Shown: positions 18,622-30,003 of the stretch, in pieces
Numbering within the stretch: the first letter of the stretch is position 1
Layout of the letters: the number at the start of each line of letters is the position of its first letter
Assembly: GCF_004359505.1 (NCBI RefSeq)
Contig: NZ_SCWE01000001.1
Span: forward strand, 806,001-870,000
Source of the DNA: Macrococcus hajekii
GTDB lineage: Bacteria > Bacillota > Bacilli > Staphylococcales > Staphylococcaceae
Reading direction: 5' to 3'
DNA: 64,000 nt
Notes under the pieces: generated by a model
What the model was told of the DNA's origin: nothing
Seen by the model: only the letters and a program-made list of their open reading frames with translations
Database searches by the model: none
Made by a program: the position numbers and the translations under genes

Positions 18622-19706
18622 TGCTGTACCTCATACGACTCAATACGCGCGTCAAATTCGTCTTCTGTCTCTCCTGGCAGCATAATATGGATCGCTTCCT
18701 CACTGAATGTAAGGCCGACTACTTCACCGACAACAGCAGGTACTGTTGAATGACAGATCCATTCATTGCCTTCCCCATCATACAGACAGATTTCATAATG
18801 GACACCGCGGAACAGCTGAGAGTCTACTCGTGCCTGTAGTTTACCTGCTTCAGCGGAAGTGACTGCTAAATCTTCTGGTCTGATCATGACATCGACTTCT
18901 GCATTCGGTTTGAATCCTTTATCGACACACGCGTATTCCTTACCGTAGATTTCAACGACATAATCACGTACCATACGACCGGGTACAATATTGGACTCAC
19001 CGATAAAGTCCGCAACGTAACGATTGACCGGTTCATCGTATATATCATGGGGTGTACCGCTCTGCTCGATATATCCATCACGCATGACGAAGATATAGTC
19101 ACTCATCGCGAGCGCTTCTTCCTGGTCATGAGTGACAAAGATAAAGGTGATGCCGAGCCGCTGCTGCAGTTCACGCAGTTCGTACTGCATCTCTGTACGC
19201 AGCTTCAGATCCAGTGCACTGAGCGGCTCATCCAGCAAAATAACTTCCGGTTCATTGACAACAGCGCGAGCGATAGCGACACGCTGACGCTGTCCACCAC
19301 TCATCTCAGAAATACGTCGCTTCTCATAACCTTCAAGTTTTACAAGCTTCAGCGCATCGAGTACTTTGGAGCGAATCGTTGCTTTATCCAGCTTCTTAAT
19401 ATGCAGACCAAATGCTACATTCTCAAAGACATCCAGATGCGGAAACAGTGCATAGTCCTGGAAAACAGTATTGACCTGTCTTTTATTGGCTGGCACTTCG
19501 TTAATGCGCCGGCCCTCAAAATAAATTTCTCCTGCTGTCGGGCTTTCAAAACCTGCGATCAGCCGAAGAATCGTTGTCTTCCCGCATCCTGACGGGCCAA
19601 GTAATGTGTAGAATTTTCCCTGCTCAATTTCGAAGTTGATATCTTTCAGCACGGGATTATCATCATATACTTTTGATACATTATTAAATGCTATAAATTT
19701 ATCCAT
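18618..19706 (-). CDS. potA: polyamine ABC transporter ATPase PotA
   Basis: A 362-residue ATPase. Walker [10 protein letters not shown] (about 38), Q loop [10 protein letters not shown], signature [14 protein letters not shown] (about 134), Walker [13 protein letters not shown], and H loop [12 protein letters not shown] are all intact. A C-terminal TOBE domain (about 280-345) is present. It energises polyamine uptake by PotBCD. It starts 9 bases after the regulator gene, so regulator and transporter form one transcript. Confidence 0.96.
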   Translation of the reverse strand: MDKFIAFNNVSKVYDDNPVLKDINFEIEQGKFYTLLGPSGCGKTTILRLIAGFESPTAGEIYFEGRRINEVPANKRQVNTVFQDYALFPHLDVFENVAFGLHIKKLDKATIRSKVLDALKLVKLEGYEKRRISEMSGGQRQRVAIARAVVNEPEVILLDEPLSALDLKLRTEMQYELRELQQRLGITFIFVTHDQEEALAMSDYIFVMRDGYIEQSGTPHDIYDEPVNRYVADFIGESNIVPGRMVRDYVVEIYGKEYACVDKGFKPNAEVDVMIRPEDLAVTSAEAGKLQARVDSQLFRGVHYEICLYDGEGNEWICHSTVPAVVGEVVGLTFSEEAIHIMLPGETEDEFDARIESYEVQQ

Positions 19707-19715
19707 ATAGTCCTC

Positions 19716-20258
19716 CTATAAATACGATTCCGTAGCTACAATCAATATTTTTGCTTCATGCTGCTGTCTGTTGAAGAGCTGATGCGATTCATTCGCTTTG
19801 AAATAAAAACATTCATACTGTTCAGCCTGATATTCTTTACGGCCTATTTTAATAGAAGCCTGCCCTTCAAGTACATACATAAAACTCTCCGATAAAGAAG
19901 GCTCAAATTTCTTATATTCAGCGCCCGGTTTCAACGTAATGATAACCGGCTCCATATCATAATCATTGGAGTGCGGCACAAGCCAGTTGATCAAGTAGCC
20001 GTTATCATACTCATCGTAAAGTGTCTGCTCTGATAACGGGTAATGAATCTGCTGCTGGTATGATTTCTCATTAAAGAAATCGGCCGGCTTTACGCCCAGT
20101 ACTTCAAGAATATTAAAAAAAGTCTCCATAGACGGAGAACTTAAATTTCGCTCCAGCTGTGAAATATAGCCTTTGGATAAGTCAGTTCGTTCACCGAGTT
20201 CTTCCTGAGTCAGATTCTTCTGACGGCGTAAATCTTTGATCTTTTTTCCGATGTCCAT
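19716..20258 (-). CDS. XRE-family regulator with cupin domain, likely regulator of potABCD
   Basis: A 180-residue protein. An N-terminal helix-turn-helix (residues 4-60, with NLTQEELGERTDLSKGYISQLERN) is followed by a cupin domain (about 105-178), the architecture of PuuR-like polyamine regulators. The cupin may sense polyamine. It is the first gene of the pot operon and probably controls itself; palindromes in its promoter region (20274-20299) are good operator candidates. Ligand and sign of regulation are inferred. Confidence 0.85.
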   Translation of the reverse strand: MDIGKKIKDLRRQKNLTQEELGERTDLSKGYISQLERNLSSPSMETFFNILEVLGVKPADFFNEKSYQQQIHYPLSEQTLYDEYDNGYLINWLVPHSNDYDMEPVIITLKPGAEYKKFEPSLSESFMYVLEGQASIKIGRKEYQAEQYECFYFKANESHQLFNRQQHEAKILIVATESYL

Positions 20259-20273
20259 GACTAACCCCCTTCT

Positions 20274-20299
20274 GTTTATAAATAATAAACAAATTGTTT
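20274..20299. promoter_or_regulatory. two adjacent palindromes before the pot operon, likely operator
   Basis: GTTTAT-AAATA-ATAAAC (20274-20290) overlaps AAACAAATTGTTT (20287-20299) between the regulator ribosome site and the likely promoter region. The position fits autorepression by the XRE/cupin protein. Confidence 0.5.
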
Positions 20300-20361
20300 A
20301 ATAGCAATACTTACAATTTAACAAAAATAAGTAAAGTAAACAATACGAAGGGGGAAATTCA

Positions 20362-20649
20362 CTATAATTTTTCCATTGAAATAGCCTGACTTTTTCCTGC
20401 TGTCAGCTGTTCTTTCATCTTCTTGATAACCGGATAACCATCATAACCTGACACCTTCTTAAAATCCTTATAAATATTATTCTCTTCTGCCTTACCAGGG
20501 CAAACCTGCTTAAAGCGGTCATACTTCTGTTTCAATTCATCTGTATCAATTTTGCTTTCATAACTTTTTTCGATAGCTGCAAGAAAATCTACGACAGCGA
20601 CCATCTCATCAGGTGTCCAGCTTAAATCGAGCGGATAACTATATTCCAT
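20362..20649 (-). CDS. UPF0223 family protein (YktA-like)
   Basis: A 95-residue soluble helical protein matching UPF0223 over its length: the start MEYSYPLDLSWTPDEMV and the middle KVSGYDGYPVIKKMK are typical. Function unknown. The ATG at 20649 has GGAGG at 5 bases; the in-frame start four codons earlier lacks one. It lies between the pot operon and the pdh terminator, on the same strand. Confidence 0.88.
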   Translation of the reverse strand: MEYSYPLDLSWTPDEMVAVVDFLAAIEKSYESKIDTDELKQKYDRFKQVCPGKAEENNIYKDFKKVSGYDGYPVIKKMKEQLTAGKSQAISMEKL

Positions 20650-20661
20650 CTTAACCTCCAT

Positions 20662-20697
20662 AAAAAAACGCTATTCTATAATAAGAATAGCGTTTTT
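20662..20697 (-). terminator. terminator of the pdhABCD operon
   Basis: AAAAACGCTATTCT pairs with AGAATAGCGTTTTT around a short AT loop, with a T run on the minus strand. It lies 18 bases past the pdhD stop codon. Confidence 0.85.
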
Positions 20698-20715
20698 GAT
20701 TATTATTGAAAAGTA

Positions 20716-22122
20716 TTACATTGTGTGGATAGGGTGACCTAATGCAACTTCCGCTGCTTCCATTGAGATCTCACCTAATGTTGGGTGAGCGTGGATAGTC
20801 ATCGCCATATCTTCAGCTGTCATACCTGTTTCAATTGCAAGACCAAGTTCTGCAATGATGTCAGATGCACCAGAGCCGGCAACTTGAGCACCGATTAATA
20901 ATCCATCTTCTTCAAGAGAGATTAATTTAACGAAACCTTCAGATGCATTGATTGATAATGCACGGCCGTTAGCTGCGAATGGGAATTTAGAAGCTTTATA
21001 TTTAAGTCCTTCTTCTTTCGCCATTGCTTCAGTGTAACCTACTGTTGCAAGTTCAGGCTCAGTGAAACATACAGCCGGGATACCTAAGTAATCCACTTCT
21101 GATTTTTCGCCGGCAATCGCTTCAGCAGCAATTTTAGCTTCATAAGATGCTTTATGAGCAAGTGGTGGTCCAGCAACGATATCACCGATAGCAAAAATAT
21201 TGTCTACTGAAGAGCGACCTTGTTTGTCTACTTCAACTAATCCGCGATCAGTTAATTTAACGCCAAGTTCTTCAAGACCGATATCATTTGTATTTGGACG
21301 ACGACCTACTGTAACTAAGCAGTAATCAGCTTCAACAGTTTTAGTTTCGCCTTTAGATTCGTAAGTCACTGTCACGCCGTTTTCAGTTTCCTCAGCAGAT
21401 TTAGCCATTGCTTCAGTAACGATTTCAACGCCTTTAGCTTTTAAGCCTTTTTTAACGATTTGAGTCATTTGTTTTTCGAAGCCGCCTAAGATATCTTTAG
21501 TGCCTTCTAAAATAGTGACTTCTGTACCGAAGTTAGCATATGCAGTACCTAATTCAGAACCGATATAACCGCCACCGACAACGATTAATTTTTTAGGAAC
21601 TTCTGGTAAAGCAAGAGCGCCAGTTGAATCGATGACACGTTTACCAAATTTGAAGTTAGGAATTTCAATCGGACGAGAACCTGTTGCGATAATCGCGTTT
21701 TTGAATGTGTAAGTTTGTGATGCTTTATCAGTCATTACTTTTAAGTTGTTTGCATCAACGAAGTAAGCTTCACCTTCAGCAATTTCAACTTTACGACCTT
21801 TAAGTAAAGAACCCACACCGCCTGTTAATTTGTTAACAACACTGTTTTTGAATTCTTGTACTTTTGAGAAGTCAACTTTAACACCTTCAGCAGTGATACC
21901 CATATCTTCTGAATGTTTAGCCACTTCATAACGGTGAGATGCTGCAAGTAATGCTTTTGATGGGATACAGCCGACGTTAAGACATACGCCGCCAAGAGCC
22001 CCTTTCTCAACGATTGTTACTTTTTGTCCCAGTTGTGCTGCACGGATTGCTGCAACATAACCTCCAGGACCTGCGCCAATTACAATAGTGTCTGTTTCAA
22101 TAGGAAAATCTCCAACTACCAT
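20716..22122 (-). CDS. pdhD: dihydrolipoyl dehydrogenase (E3)
   Basis: A 468-residue flavoprotein. FAD-binding GAGPGG near 16, redox disulfide C47/C52 in [16 protein letters not shown]-binding [10 protein letters not shown] near 182, second FAD motif near 305 (NIFAIGDI), and the catalytic HAHPTLGE at the C-terminus. It reoxidises dihydrolipoamide on E2 and makes NADH. The start follows GGAGGGG. It is the last gene of pdhABCD, 3 bases after pdhC. Confidence 0.97.
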   Translation of the reverse strand: MVVGDFPIETDTIVIGAGPGGYVAAIRAAQLGQKVTIVEKGALGGVCLNVGCIPSKALLAASHRYEVAKHSEDMGITAEGVKVDFSKVQEFKNSVVNKLTGGVGSLLKGRKVEIAEGEAYFVDANNLKVMTDKASQTYTFKNAIIATGSRPIEIPNFKFGKRVIDSTGALALPEVPKKLIVVGGGYIGSELGTAYANFGTEVTILEGTKDILGGFEKQMTQIVKKGLKAKGVEIVTEAMAKSAEETENGVTVTYESKGETKTVEADYCLVTVGRRPNTNDIGLEELGVKLTDRGLVEVDKQGRSSVDNIFAIGDIVAGPPLAHKASYEAKIAAEAIAGEKSEVDYLGIPAVCFTEPELATVGYTEAMAKEEGLKYKASKFPFAANGRALSINASEGFVKLISLEEDGLLIGAQVAGSGASDIIAELGLAIETGMTAEDMAMTIHAHPTLGEISMEAAEVALGHPIHTM

Positions 22123-22125
22123 TTT

Positions 22126-23424
22126 TTACCCCTCCATTAATAATAATTCTGGATTATTTAATAAACGTTTGATGTGGTTCATAGCTGCTTGTCCAGTTGC
22201 GCCGTCGATTTGACGGTGGTCAAAGCTGAGTGATAATGCTAAGACTGGAGCTGCGATAATTTCGCCATCTTTAACAATCGGTTTCTGAGCGATACGGCCG
22301 ATACCTAAGATTGCAACTTCTGGGTGGTTGATAACTGGTGTGAACCATTGTCCGCCGGCAGAACCGATGTTACTGATTGTACATGAAGCACCTTTCATTT
22401 CAGCAGGTGCCAGTTTACCGTCACGTGCTTTTACAGCTAACTCATTGATTTCATCAGAGATGCTGAAGATTGATTTACGGTCAGCATTTTTAACAACAGG
22501 TACGAGTAATCCACGTTCTGTATCCGCTGCGATACCGATGTTGTAGTAATGTTTATGAACGACTTCTTCAGTGACATCATCAAGTGAAGTGTTAAGCGCT
22601 GGGTATGCTTTAAGTGCTGATACTAATGCTTTAACAACGTATGGTAAGAATGTTAATTTAGTCCCTTGTTCAGCTGCCACTTCTTTGAATTTTTTACGGT
22701 GATCCCATAATGCCTGAACTTCCACTTCATCCATTAATGTTACGTGTGGTGCAGTGTGTTTAGAGTTAACCATCGCTTTAGCGATTGCTTTACGCATTGC
22801 AGGAATTTTTTCGCGTGTTTCTGGGAAGTCGCCTTCTGGTGCTGCCACTGGTTGTGCATTAGATGCTGCACTTTCTGTAGCTGCCTGAGCTGGAGCTTCT
22901 GCAACTTCTGTAGTTGCTTGAGCTTGGCCACCATTTTTGTATGCTTCGATATCTTCTCTTAAGACGCGACCATTTTTACCTGTACCTTGAACGGCTTTGA
23001 TGTTAACGCCTTGTTCTCGAGCGAATTTACGCACTGATGGCATTGCGATGACACGACGATTTTCGTCAACTTCAGCGTCAGATGCTGCTTCATTTGCTGC
23101 TGCAACTGGTGCTTCTGTTTTAGCTTCTTCTTGTTTAGGTTCTTCTTGTGCTGCTTCTTCACCGTGTGAATCTGAAGCCGGTGCATCAGGAGAATCGATT
23201 TTAATGATAACGTCACCAAGATTGGCTACCGTACCTTCTTCAACTACGACTTCTTCAACCGTACCTGATACTGGAGATGGAATCTCAACTACTGATTTAT
23301 CATTTTGTACTTCACATAAAATATCATCTTCATTCACTGTATCGCCAGCTTTGAAAAACCACTTAACGATTTCACCTTCGAAAATACCTTCACCAAGCGC
23401 CGGTAATTTAAATTCAAATGCCAC
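22126..23424 (-). CDS. pdhC: pyruvate dehydrogenase E2, dihydrolipoamide acetyltransferase
   Basis: A 432-residue E2. One lipoyl domain (1-80) with the modified Lys43 in NDKSVVE, an Ala/Glu/Pro-rich linker, a peripheral subunit-binding domain (about 125-165, [13 protein letters not shown]), a second Ala-rich linker, and the catalytic acetyltransferase domain (about 200-430) with [12 protein letters not shown] near the end. It forms the core of the complex and makes acetyl-CoA. An 81-base spacer with a hairpin separates it from pdhB, unlike the other tight gene joints. Confidence 0.97.
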   Translation of the reverse strand: MAFEFKLPALGEGIFEGEIVKWFFKAGDTVNEDDILCEVQNDKSVVEIPSPVSGTVEEVVVEEGTVANLGDVIIKIDSPDAPASDSHGEEAAQEEPKQEEAKTEAPVAAANEAASDAEVDENRRVIAMPSVRKFAREQGVNIKAVQGTGKNGRVLREDIEAYKNGGQAQATTEVAEAPAQAATESAASNAQPVAAPEGDFPETREKIPAMRKAIAKAMVNSKHTAPHVTLMDEVEVQALWDHRKKFKEVAAEQGTKLTFLPYVVKALVSALKAYPALNTSLDDVTEEVVHKHYYNIGIAADTERGLLVPVVKNADRKSIFSISDEINELAVKARDGKLAPAEMKGASCTISNIGSAGGQWFTPVINHPEVAILGIGRIAQKPIVKDGEIIAAPVLALSLSFDHRQIDGATGQAAMNHIKRLLNNPELLLMEG

Positions 23425-23466
23425 TATAAGTTCCTCCTAGATTATCTATATTAGTGAATCAGTGAA

Positions 23467-23483
23467 AGGTGCTTTCTGCACCT
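23467..23483 (-). other. small hairpin in the pdhB-pdhC spacer
   Basis: AGGTGC and GCACCT pair around a 5-base loop in the only long gap of the pdh operon. It has no T tract, so it may affect RNA processing or stability rather than termination. Confidence 0.4.
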
Positions 23484-23505
23484 CTCATGTCATCATCAAT
23501 TTTTA

Positions 23506-24483
23506 TTAAAATTCTAAAGTACGTTTCGCTGCTTCAATGATACCGTCTTTATTAGGTAACCATACATTCTCAGCTTGAGTGAATGGATAAGCAGTATCAG
23601 CTGCAGATACACGAGCGATCGGTGCTTCTAAGCTAAGAACAGCGCGTTCTGAAATTTCAGATACAACGTTCGCGCCTACGCCTGCTTGTTTTTGAGCTTC
23701 CTGAACAACTACAACACGTCCCGTTTTTTCAACAGAAGCGATGATTGTCTCGATATCAAGCGGTTGAACTGTACGTAGGTCAATCACCTCTACAGAGTGA
23801 CCGTCTTTTGCAAGTTCTTCAGCTGCTTTAACTGATTCCTGTACCATTGCACCATAAGTGATGATTGAAAGATCAGTACCTTCTTGAACCACTGCTGCTT
23901 TACCGATTTCTACTGTGTAGTCCTCTTCAGGTACTTCAGCACGGAATGAACGGTATAACTTCATGTGCTCTAAGTAAACAACTGGATCGTTGTCACGGAT
24001 GGCTGAGATTAAAAGACCTTTAGCATCATATGGATTTGACGGGATAACCACTTTGACACCTGGTGTCTGAGCCATCAGACCTTCTAAGTTATCTGCGTGA
24101 AGTTCTGGTGTATGTACACCACCACCGAACGGTGAACGGATAACAACCGGCGCAGACTTAGTGCCACCTGAACGGAAGTTCTGGCGAGCAAGCTGTGCAG
24201 CGATTGAGTCAAATACTTCGAACACGAATCCGAAGAACTGAATTTCCATAACTGGACGGAAGCCCGTTAATGATAAACCAACTGCTAAACCACCGATACC
24301 TGATTCTGCAAGCGGCGTATCGAATACACGGTCTTCACCGAATTCTTTTTGAAGTCCTTCAGTCGCACGGAATACACCACCGTTGACACCGACGTCTTCG
24401 CCAAATACTAAGACATTCTCGTCATTTTTAAGTTCTGTTTGAAGTGCATTTGTTATTGCTTGAATCATCGTCATTTGTGCCAT
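23506..24483 (-). CDS. pdhB: pyruvate dehydrogenase E1 beta subunit
   Basis: A 325-residue transketolase-type beta subunit. Conserved stretches are [15 protein letters not shown] near 27, [13 protein letters not shown] near 57 and the C-terminal domain with [13 protein letters not shown] near 220. With PdhA it forms the alpha2beta2 decarboxylase that uses thiamine diphosphate and transfers the hydroxyethyl group to lipoyl-E2. It begins 3 bases after pdhA. Confidence 0.97.
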   Translation of the reverse strand: MAQMTMIQAITNALQTELKNDENVLVFGEDVGVNGGVFRATEGLQKEFGEDRVFDTPLAESGIGGLAVGLSLTGFRPVMEIQFFGFVFEVFDSIAAQLARQNFRSGGTKSAPVVIRSPFGGGVHTPELHADNLEGLMAQTPGVKVVIPSNPYDAKGLLISAIRDNDPVVYLEHMKLYRSFRAEVPEEDYTVEIGKAAVVQEGTDLSIITYGAMVQESVKAAEELAKDGHSVEVIDLRTVQPLDIETIIASVEKTGRVVVVQEAQKQAGVGANVVSEISERAVLSLEAPIARVSAADTAYPFTQAENVWLPNKDGIIEAAKRTLEF

Positions 24484-24486
24484 GAC

Positions 24487-25602
<1,116 letters not shown>

Positions 25603-25646
25603 TCAATTCACCAAACCTTTCGGATTTATTTATATTTACTTGAATC

Positions 25647-25675
25647 ATTCTAACATAAAACTGTTCTAGTGTTAA
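25647..25675 (-). promoter_or_regulatory. SigA-type promoter of pdhABCD
   Basis: Minus strand: TTAACA (25670-25675), 17 bases, TAGAAT (25647-25652). The start of pdhA is about 45 bases downstream. Confidence 0.75.
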
Positions 25676-25773
25676 ACAAAAAAATTCCACTACACAAAAT
25701 ACACTTTAAAAGCTAAGTTCAAAGTGTTTAAACATTCTGTATTAATGATTATAAGCTCTCTGTTATAGTACAC

Positions 25774-26409
25774 TTACTTTTCATTCAAAATTTTGACGAT
25801 ATCGCCTGATTCCTGCTGTACTTTCTGCATTGTCTTGTTGTAGGCGGTCATTTCCTTCTGGAAACTTTCAGTCGACTTGTTGAGTTTTTCAATCATGTTG
25901 TTGACTTCTTTCGTCTGTGGTTTTTTACCCTGCAAATACTTAAACAAATCATTTTCTTTAGCCAGTACATCCTTATAGGCTGACATCAGCTTATCATGGC
26001 CAGCATATTTTTCTTCCGATGCTGCAATAAGATCCGCTGCTTCTTTCTTCTGGTCCTGATCTTTAATCTCACTCGCCTGATCTTTCGCTTTTTTGAAGGC
26101 CGCTTCAGACGCCTCATAAGCTTTGATCTCTTTATCGATCGCTTCACTGCGTGCCTGTACATTTTTTTCAAGCTGCTTCGCATTATTGTTAATTACTTTA
26201 ATATCCTGCTGCTTGGCCTTACTGATTTTATTGAACAGTTCCACTTTCTCAGTTTCAAGTTTCTGCAGCTGACGATTCACTTCAACAACAGGCTTCTCCT
26301 TCTGGTTGACTTGATCATACTGTTTATAGAAATCACCTAAATTTTCAGTCGAGTTGCCACAACCTGCAAGCATGACAGCTGAAAGACCCGCAATGATGAG
26401 TTTCTTCAT
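25774..26409 (-). CDS. ykyA: YkyA-family lipoprotein
   Basis: A 211-residue exported lipoprotein. Signal peptide with lipobox LAGC (Cys17), then a long, highly charged, helical and coiled-coil region to the end, matching the YkyA family, which is often annotated as cell-wall binding. Function is not established. A location next to pdhA and def is the usual one in Staphylococcaceae. It is divergent from def. No partner gene is apparent. Confidence 0.85.
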   Translation of the reverse strand: MKKLIIAGLSAVMLAGCGNSTENLGDFYKQYDQVNQKEKPVVEVNRQLQKLETEKVELFNKISKAKQQDIKVINNNAKQLEKNVQARSEAIDKEIKAYEASEAAFKKAKDQASEIKDQDQKKEAADLIAASEEKYAGHDKLMSAYKDVLAKENDLFKYLQGKKPQTKEVNNMIEKLNKSTESFQKEMTAYNKTMQKVQQESGDIVKILNEK

Positions 26410-26521
26410 ATTTTATTCCTCCTTTTATGTTCTCATTTATAGTAGCCTTTTTTAAATAGTGATTCAATGTTTATAGTGAATGACCGAAGACTCTGCTATA
26501 TTATAAAAAAGGAGTGATAAC

Positions 26522-27076
26522 ATGTTAACAATGAAAGATATCATCAGAGATGGTCATCCCACTTTAAGAGAAAAAGCACAAGAGGTCACTCTGCCGCTAT
26601 CAGACGAAGATAAACAGCTGGCAGACGATATGCTCGAGTTTCTGAAGAACAGTCAGGATGATCAGATCGCAAAAAAATACAAATTAAGAAGCGGCGTCGG
26701 TCTTGCGGCCCCTCAGCTGAATATAGCGAAGCGATTAATCGTCATCCATTTCTATGATGAACAGGCAGAGAAAGAGGTAACGCTGCAGCTCTTCAATCCT
26801 AAGATTGCGAGTCATAGCGTTGAAAAAGCTTACTTGCCGCAAGGAGAAGGCTGCCTAAGTGTGGACGAAAACATTCCAGGTCTTGTCCATCGCTATGCGC
26901 GTATCACGGTCAAAGCAATCAACCGGGACGGTGAAGAAGTGAAAATCAGACTCAACCGCTTCTCAGCGATAGTCGTCCAGCACGAAATCGACCATCTGAA
27001 CGGCGTTATGTTCTATGATCATATCAATCAGGCTGATCCTTTCACACCAGAAGCAAATGCAACGGTTGTGGAGTAA
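26522..27076 (+). CDS. def: peptide deformylase
   Basis: A 184-residue metalloenzyme that removes the formyl group from new proteins. All three motifs are intact: GVGLAAPQ (about 58), EGCLSV (about 110, metal Cys) and QHEIDHLNG (about 153, metal His and catalytic Glu). The insertion-bearing length fits the type II deformylase of Gram-positives. The start follows AAAGGAG. It ends in a bidirectional terminator shared with the HAD gene. Confidence 0.97.
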   Translation: MLTMKDIIRDGHPTLREKAQEVTLPLSDEDKQLADDMLEFLKNSQDDQIAKKYKLRSGVGLAAPQLNIAKRLIVIHFYDEQAEKEVTLQLFNPKIASHSVEKAYLPQGEGCLSVDENIPGLVHRYARITVKAINRDGEEVKIRLNRFSAIVVQHEIDHLNGVMFYDHINQADPFTPEANATVVE

Positions 27077-27085
27077 CACTGATAT

Positions 27086-27124
27086 AAAAGAGGCAGCTGA
27101 CGCTATTGTCAGCTGCCTCTTTTG
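27086..27124. terminator. bidirectional terminator between def and the HAD gene
   Basis: A perfect 16-bp stem AAAAGAGGCAGCTGAC/GTCAGCTGCCTCTTTT with a 6-base loop and T-rich exits on both strands. Confidence 0.92.
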
Positions 27125-27130
27125 TATTAT

Positions 27131-27904
27131 TTAAATGAGTTTAAGATGCTGGAAGGCATTCATAATGCCGTTATCTCCTACATCTGTCGTCACGTAGTCA
27201 GCAATTTCCTTCAGACCAGGAACCGCATTTCCCATGGCAATACCTGTGCCAGCCCAGTCAATCATTTCGAAGTCATTGTTGCCATCTCCGATCGCGATAA
27301 TATCAGCCTGCTGGATACCCGTCTTTTCAGCGAATTTCTTGATACCTTCTGCTTTAGAGCCATTCGAAGGCACAACATCTCGACTGAATTCATGCCACCG
27401 GTAAAACTTCACGAGTGGATGCTGTTCATCATAGAGGGCATCTCCTTCTGCATCATGGAACATCAGTGCCTGAAAGATCGCGTGATCCATAAAGTAGTCA
27501 TCCTCATACCGCGGATGGTCAAGCTTGATTGAACCCATACTCTGCTCGATATGATGATGATGCGGGATATTAGCAACCGCTTCCTTCTCACCTAAGAAGA
27601 CCATTGGATGATCATGTTGACGTGCGATGCGCTGTAAAGTCGATAGCGTTTCGCCGTCCAGTGGATTGCGATGAATAACTTCTGCATTGTAGACCACATA
27701 CTGGCCGTTAAAAGCAATGAAGTTCGGGATTTCAGTGTCTGCTATCACTTGTTTCATCGCGTAAGGTGCACGTCCTGTAGCAATCGCGAGGATATGACCC
27801 GCTGCTTTCAGCTCTCTAATCGCCTGATGCGTCGTCTCAGGGATCTGATGATGGTGATCGTACAACGTCCCATCGATATCAAAAAAGATTAATTTTTTAG
27901 TCAC
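27131..27904 (-). CDS. Cof-type HAD-IIB phosphatase
   Basis: A 257-residue HAD hydrolase. Motif I FFDIDGTLYD near 8, motif II IATGR near 41, the conserved Lys near 200 (SKAEGI) and motif IV GDGNNDFEMI near 216. The C2B cap domain lies between. These enzymes dephosphorylate sugar phosphates, FMN or related metabolites; the substrate cannot be told from sequence. It resembles YkrA/YidA-type proteins. It is divergent from rpoY across a 175-base spacer. Confidence 0.9.
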   Translation of the reverse strand: MTKKLIFFDIDGTLYDHHHQIPETTHQAIRELKAAGHILAIATGRAPYAMKQVIADTEIPNFIAFNGQYVVYNAEVIHRNPLDGETLSTLQRIARQHDHPMVFLGEKEAVANIPHHHHIEQSMGSIKLDHPRYEDDYFMDHAIFQALMFHDAEGDALYDEQHPLVKFYRWHEFSRDVVPSNGSKAEGIKKFAEKTGIQQADIIAIGDGNNDFEMIDWAGTGIAMGNAVPGLKEIADYVTTDVGDNGIMNAFQHLKLI

Positions 27905-27963
27905 GGTCTTCCCTCCTTCCCTTCTACCTTATCTCACTTTTTAATCAAACACTAGTTTTTACT

Positions 27964-27992
27964 TTGCACTCATACTGAACTTCATGTAAAAT
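27964..27992 (+). promoter_or_regulatory. SigA-type promoter of rpoY-rnjA
   Basis: TTGCAC (27964-27969), 17 bases, TAAAAT (27987-27992), giving a leader of about 80 bases before rpoY. Confidence 0.7.
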
Positions 27993-28023
27993 GGAGTTAC
28001 TCATACAATCTGTACGGTGAAGA

Positions 28024-28042
28024 GCCCTAGCGCAACTAGGGC
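28024..28042 (+). promoter_or_regulatory. GC-rich hairpin in the rpoY-rnjA leader
   Basis: A perfect 7-bp stem GCCCTAG-CGCAA-CTAGGGC followed by CTTGTTTATG. It lies near the 5' end of the predicted transcript. It may protect the 5' end, act in attenuation or be a target for the encoded RNase J. Confidence 0.55.
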
Positions 28043-28079
28043 CTTGTTTATGTTAATTATTATTTAGGAGGCTATATAG

Positions 28080-28292
28080 ATGGCAATTTTTAAAGTTTTT
28101 TATCAGGAAGACAAGAGCGAAGTAATCATTCGCGAAAATACTAAGGTTCAATATGTTGAAGCAGAGACGGAAGAACAAGTCCGTAAATCGCTGCTGGATC
28201 GCCCTTACAATATTGAATTCGTTCAAAAACTGGAAGGTGCACACCTCGCATATGAAGAGAAATCACCTCAATTTAAGGTGGAATCTCTCTAA
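28080..28292 (+). CDS. rpoY: RNA polymerase epsilon subunit RpoY
   Basis: A 70-residue protein matching the DUF1447/RpoY family along its length ([12 protein letters not shown] at the start, [10 protein letters not shown] near 41). It binds core RNA polymerase in firmicutes. Its place directly before rnjA is conserved. The start follows TTAGGAGG. Its stop codon overlaps the rnjA start by one base (TAATG). Confidence 0.95.
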   Translation: MAIFKVFYQEDKSEVIIRENTKVQYVEAETEEQVRKSLLDRPYNIEFVQKLEGAHLAYEEKSPQFKVESL

Positions 28293-29968
28293 TGAATCTG
28301 CTGCAAAAAAATGAAGTCGGCGTATTCGCGCTGGGTGGTATGGGCGAAATCGGTAAAAACACCTATGCAGTCGAATACAAAGATGAAATTATCGTCATCG
28401 ATGCGGGGATTAAATTCCCGGAAGATGAGCTACTTGGAATCGACTATGTCATTCCAGACTATACTTATCTGATTCAGAATCAGCATAAAATCAAGGGTTT
28501 ATTCATCACCCACGGTCACGAAGACCATATCGGCGGTGTCCCCTTCCTATTAAAACAGCTTAATGTGCCGATTTATGGTGGACCGCTTGCTTTAGGTCTT
28601 ATCCGTAACAAGCTTGAGGAGCATCATTTACTGCGTACGGCTTCACTGAATCCAATTACTGAAGACAGCGTATTTGAATTTGATAACTTGAAGGTCACAT
28701 TCTACTTGACGACTCACTCTATTCCGGAAGCGTACGGCGTTGTCGTTCACACGCCGGAAGGTAAAATCGTTCATACTGGTGACTTCAAGTTCGACTTCAC
28801 GCCTGTCGGTGAACCGGCGAATATCGCCCGTATGGCTGCACTGGGCGAAGAAGGGGTCCTGTGTCTGCTGTCAGATTCTACAAATGCTGAAGTGCCTAAC
28901 TTCACCATCAGCGAACGCGCAGTCGGTCAGAGTGTTGAACAGATCTTCCGCAAATGTACGGGCCGGATTATTTTCGCGACTTTCGCTTCGAACATTTATC
29001 GTGTTCAGCAGGCGATTGAAGCAGCAGTTAAATTCGACCGCAAGATTGTGATTTTCGGACGTTCCATGGAGAACAATATTAAGATCGGAACAGAGCTCGG
29101 CTACATCAAAGTACCGCCGGAGACATTCGTTGAAGCGAATAAAATCAACAGTATTCCAAAACATAAACTGCTGATTCTCTGTACAGGTTCTCAAGGGGAG
29201 TCAATGGCTGCCCTATCCCGTATCGCCAATGGTACCCATAGACAGGTCAGCATCATTCCTGATGACACGGTTATTTTCTCTTCTTCACCTATTCCAGGAA
29301 ATACGAAGAGTGTCAACCGCACCATCAATGCCCTTTATAAAGCGGGTGCTGATGTTATCCATGGTAAACTCTCCAACATCCATACATCAGGTCATGGTTC
29401 TCAGGAAGAACAGAAACTGATGTTACGACTGATCAAACCGAAGTTCTTTATGCCGATTCACGGTGAATACCGCATGCAGAAACTGCACGGACAACTCGGT
29501 ATCGACTGCGGGGTTAATCCTGACAATGTCTTTATTCACGAGAACGGTGATGTACTGGCCCTGACAAGAGATTCTGCACGTCATGCGGGCAAAATTCAGT
29601 CAGGTAATATTTTAGTTGATGGTAGTGGTATCGGTGATATCGGTAACGTCGTCATTAAAGACCGTAAAATATTATCAGAAGACGGTCTTGTCATCGTGGT
29701 CGTCAGCATTGACTTCCGTACGGGACAGCTTCTATCAGGCCCTGACATCATCTCACGCGGTTTTGTCTATATGCGTGAATCAGGACACTTGATCTACGAT
29801 GCACAGCGTATGCTGAAGAAAACCGTTATCGAAAAACTGAACAATACTGAAAACGTAGAATGGCACCATATCAAAAATGCAATCTCAGAAAGTCTGTCGC
29901 CTTATCTTTATGATAAGACTGCCAGACGTCCGATGATTCTGCCGATGATTATGGATGTCAACAAATAA
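28292..29968 (+). CDS. rnjA: ribonuclease J1
   Basis: A 558-residue metallo-beta-lactamase and beta-CASP RNase, with 5'-to-3' exonuclease and endonuclease activity in mRNA decay and rRNA maturation. Zinc motif [10 protein letters not shown] near 74, HTGDFKFD near 165, DSTNAE near 195, the beta-CASP motifs near 330-370 (HTSGHGS) and PIHGEYRM near 390. The C-terminal domain follows. It is translationally coupled to rpoY. Confidence 0.97.
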   Translation: MNLLQKNEVGVFALGGMGEIGKNTYAVEYKDEIIVIDAGIKFPEDELLGIDYVIPDYTYLIQNQHKIKGLFITHGHEDHIGGVPFLLKQLNVPIYGGPLALGLIRNKLEEHHLLRTASLNPITEDSVFEFDNLKVTFYLTTHSIPEAYGVVVHTPEGKIVHTGDFKFDFTPVGEPANIARMAALGEEGVLCLLSDSTNAEVPNFTISERAVGQSVEQIFRKCTGRIIFATFASNIYRVQQAIEAAVKFDRKIVIFGRSMENNIKIGTELGYIKVPPETFVEANKINSIPKHKLLILCTGSQGESMAALSRIANGTHRQVSIIPDDTVIFSSSPIPGNTKSVNRTINALYKAGADVIHGKLSNIHTSGHGSQEEQKLMLRLIKPKFFMPIHGEYRMQKLHGQLGIDCGVNPDNVFIHENGDVLALTRDSARHAGKIQSGNILVDGSGIGDIGNVVIKDRKILSEDGLVIVVVSIDFRTGQLLSGPDIISRGFVYMRESGHLIYDAQRMLKKTVIEKLNNTENVEWHHIKNAISESLSPYLYDKTARRPMILPMIMDVNK

Positions 29969-30003
29969 AAAAAATCGCTGAACAGCTGTTCAGCGATTTT
30001 TTT
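29967..30003. terminator. bidirectional terminator between rnjA and ktrA
   Basis: A nearly perfect 18-bp stem with AAATCGCTGAAC/GTTCAGCGATTT at its centre and A/T runs at both ends. Confidence 0.92.

Noticed and set aside
25700-25732. ACACTTT...AAAGTGT repeat upstream of the pdh promoter
   Set aside because: Arms are 7 bp around a 13-base AT-rich loop with no further support; likely chance in AT-rich DNA.
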